Origin: Pseudomonas sp.
Lineage (GTDB): Bacteria > Pseudomonadota > Gammaproteobacteria > Pseudomonadales > Pseudomonadaceae
Reading direction: 5' to 3'
DNA: 6,869 bases
NCBI GenBank assembly: GCA_026398835.1
Contig: JAPLSD010000088.1
Span: forward strand, 1 to 6,869
Part shown: positions 5,889 through 6,869 of the stretch, piece by piece
How the letters are laid out: every line of letters begins with the position of its first letter
Numbering within the stretch: position 1 is the first letter of the stretch
Made by a program: the position numbers and the translations under genes
Notes under the pieces: model-generated
The model's database searches: none
The model's input: the letters and a program-made list of their open reading frames with translations, nothing else
Told to the model about the DNA's origin: nothing

Positions 5889-6659
5889 ATGTTCAGGATT
5901 ACCTCTGCTGTATTCGCTGCCTTGCTGGGCCTTGGCGGGTTTTGCGCCACCGCCCAGGCGACCGGAATTACCGGTGAGGCGGGTCTCGGCATGAGCAATC
6001 AACCCTATGACCCCACGGGTAGTCGTTATGAAACCGTGCCGGTGCCTTACTTCGATCTGGACTGGGGGGATGTCAGCCTCAGCACCGACGACGGTTTGAC
6101 CTGGAGCGCCTTGAAAGGCAATGGTTTTAGTGCCGGGCCGTTTATCAACTACATTCCGGGACGCAACTCCAATGGCACGCTGCGGGGCCTGCACAATGTG
6201 TCGGCCATGGGCGAGGCCGGTGGCTTCGTTCAGTACAGTCCGGCTGATTTCTGGAGAATTTTCGCTTTCGTCGGCCATACCGTGGGCGCTAATCGCGGCC
6301 AGGGTGGTGTGCTCGGTCGTGTGGGCGGGGAAGTGGGTTATCCACTGGGGCTGGGGATCATTGGCAGTAGCGAACTGACCGCGAAATTTGCCGACGGCCG
6401 GCAGACTCAGACGTTCTTTGGCGTTTCTGAGAAAGACGCCCGGGATTCGGAGTTCCGTCCGTACAAGGCCAGTGGCGGCTTGCAGAATGTGGCGTTGACC
6501 CAGAGCTTCGAGTTCCCGCTGGCAGCGCAGTGGTCGCTGGTGACCAGTGCCAGCTGGATTCACCTGACCAACTCGGCGGCGGACAGCAGCATCGTCAAAC
6601 AAGAAGGCCGCGTGAACCAGGGCGAAGTACAGGCGGCGATCAGCTACAAATTCAATTAG
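5889..6659 (+). CDS. MipA/OmpV family outer-membrane protein
   Basis: A 256-residue exported beta-barrel protein. Residues 1-24 form a signal peptide: an Arg near the N-terminus, a hydrophobic core rich in Ala/Leu/Gly, and AQA as the likely cleavage site. The mature protein shows alternating, aromatic- and glycine-rich strands. Family-like segments include GPFINYIPGR (about 83-92), FFGVSEKDARDSEF in the second half, and a C-terminal AADSSIV followed by a Gln-containing loop and ISYKFN. Length is typical (about 250-260). The ATG has AAGGA (5876-5880) eight bases ahead. MipA of E. coli binds the murein transglycosylase MltA and the penicillin-binding protein PBP1B, and OmpV-type members appear as porin-like antigens. 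The role of this copy is unknown. It is transcribed away from the enzyme operon and shares its control region. Confidence 0.93.
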   Translation: MFRITSAVFAALLGLGGFCATAQATGITGEAGLGMSNQPYDPTGSRYETVPVPYFDLDWGDVSLSTDDGLTWSALKGNGFSAGPFINYIPGRNSNGTLRGLHNVSAMGEAGGFVQYSPADFWRIFAFVGHTVGANRGQGGVLGRVGGEVGYPLGLGIIGSSELTAKFADGRQTQTFFGVSEKDARDSEFRPYKASGGLQNVALTQSFEFPLAAQWSLVTSASWIHLTNSAADSSIVKQEGRVNQGEVQAAISYKFN

Positions 6660-6749
6660 CACGCCGATCATTCCCACGTGGGAACGATCATGGATCTGGT
6701 CCGTCCTTTGCAGACCCTGCCATGAACACAATTTCTCAGGAAGTTCTGC
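6660..6749. other. Short intergenic gap after the mipA-like gene
   Basis: Ninety bases between the mipA-like stop and the next start. It holds the 24-bp palindrome described separately and an AGGAAG ribosome site (6738-6743). No clear promoter or T-tailed terminator is visible, so the last gene could be read through from mipA. Confidence 0.6.
6666..6689. repeat. 24-bp palindrome related to Pseudomonas GTTCCCAC/GTGGGAAC intergenic repeats
   Basis: An almost perfect inverted repeat: TTCCCAC at 6671-6677 joins GTGGGAA at 6678-6684 without a loop, flanked by GATC on both ends. The single mismatch is A6670 opposite C6685. Many Pseudomonas genomes carry intergenic repeats with GTTCCCACG and CGTGGGAAC arms around a short loop, and this copy seems to lack the loop. 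It may form a hairpin at the mRNA 3' end, but no T-run follows, so it is not a standard intrinsic terminator. Confidence 0.6.
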
Positions 6750-6869
6750 ATGGCTCGTCCCGCGTATCGTCTCCTCGCCTATTCGCTGTGGGATTTGGTC
6801 CCGATTGCGCTGGGTGTGGCTCATCTGGCGTTTGTTCTGTGGTTGGTGCTGGCCTTCCATGACCTGTCG
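6750..6869 (+). CDS. Membrane protein, N-terminal fragment (3' end outside the window)
   Basis: Forty codons are open to the window edge from ATG 6750, with AGGAAG six bases ahead (6738-6743). The start reads MARPAYRLLAYSLWDLVPIA, and a hydrophobic helix spans about residues 16-36, so the product is very likely an inner-membrane protein. A fatty-acid desaturase/hydroxylase-type enzyme is one possibility suggested by the short aromatic head before the first helix, but no catalytic His motif lies in the window, so this is a guess. The neighbouring ATG at 6722 is in another frame that stops before the window ends and lacks a ribosome site. Confidence 0.7.
   Translation, partial: MARPAYRLLAYSLWDLVPIALGVAHLAFVLWLVLAFHDLS

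Noticed and set aside
6666..6689. Palindrome as an intrinsic terminator for the mipA-like gene
   Set aside because: No T-run follows on either strand and the arms have no loop, so it is listed only as a repeat.
5874..6860. 328-codon minus-strand open frame opposite the mipA-like gene
   Set aside because: No ribosome site or family signal, and it would cross the intergenic palindrome and the next gene; the plus strand has a signal peptide and barrel motifs.

Overview
The window looks like chromosomal DNA of a Pseudomonas, probably of the fluorescens/putida type. It has moderately high GC, Pseudomonas-like codon use, a MipA/OmpV-type outer-membrane protein, and a GTTCCCAC/GTGGGAAC palindrome of the kind scattered through Pseudomonas intergenic DNA. 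This assignment rests on recognition, not on a search.

Layout. Positions 1-5667 hold five genes, all on the minus strand and read right to left. They are a MtnX-like HAD-IB phosphatase (4951-5667), a class III PLP-dependent aminotransferase (3564-4958), an Est30-like alpha/beta hydrolase (2704-3567), a GNAT/FemAB-like acyltransferase (1565-2689, GTG start) and a membrane sensor histidine kinase (1-1565, cut by the window edge). Three of the four junctions overlap (8, 4 and 1 nt) and the fourth is a 14-nt gap, so this is almost certainly one translationally coupled operon. Positions 5668-5888 are a divergent control region. The plus strand then carries a mipA/ompV-like gene (5889-6659), a 90-nt gap with a 24-bp palindrome, and the first 40 codons of a membrane protein (6750 onward).

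How it may work together. The operon combines four enzymes that could remove a phosphate, exchange an amino group, hydrolyse or transfer an acyl/ester group, and acylate an amine, and it ends in a sensor kinase. I do not recognise the pathway. Upstream of the phosphatase gene there is a correctly spaced -24/-12 (sigma-54) promoter, TTGGCAC-N5-CTGC. About 100 bp further upstream lie three CTACAA half-sites in alternating orientation, where an NtrC-type activator would be expected to bind. My working model is a self-regulated, RpoN-dependent metabolic operon whose last gene (or genes, if a response regulator lies beyond position 1) senses a signal and activates the operon. This model is inference. 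The operon structure, promoter match and half-sites are directly visible.

No tRNA, rRNA, insertion sequence, CRISPR array or integrated element was seen.
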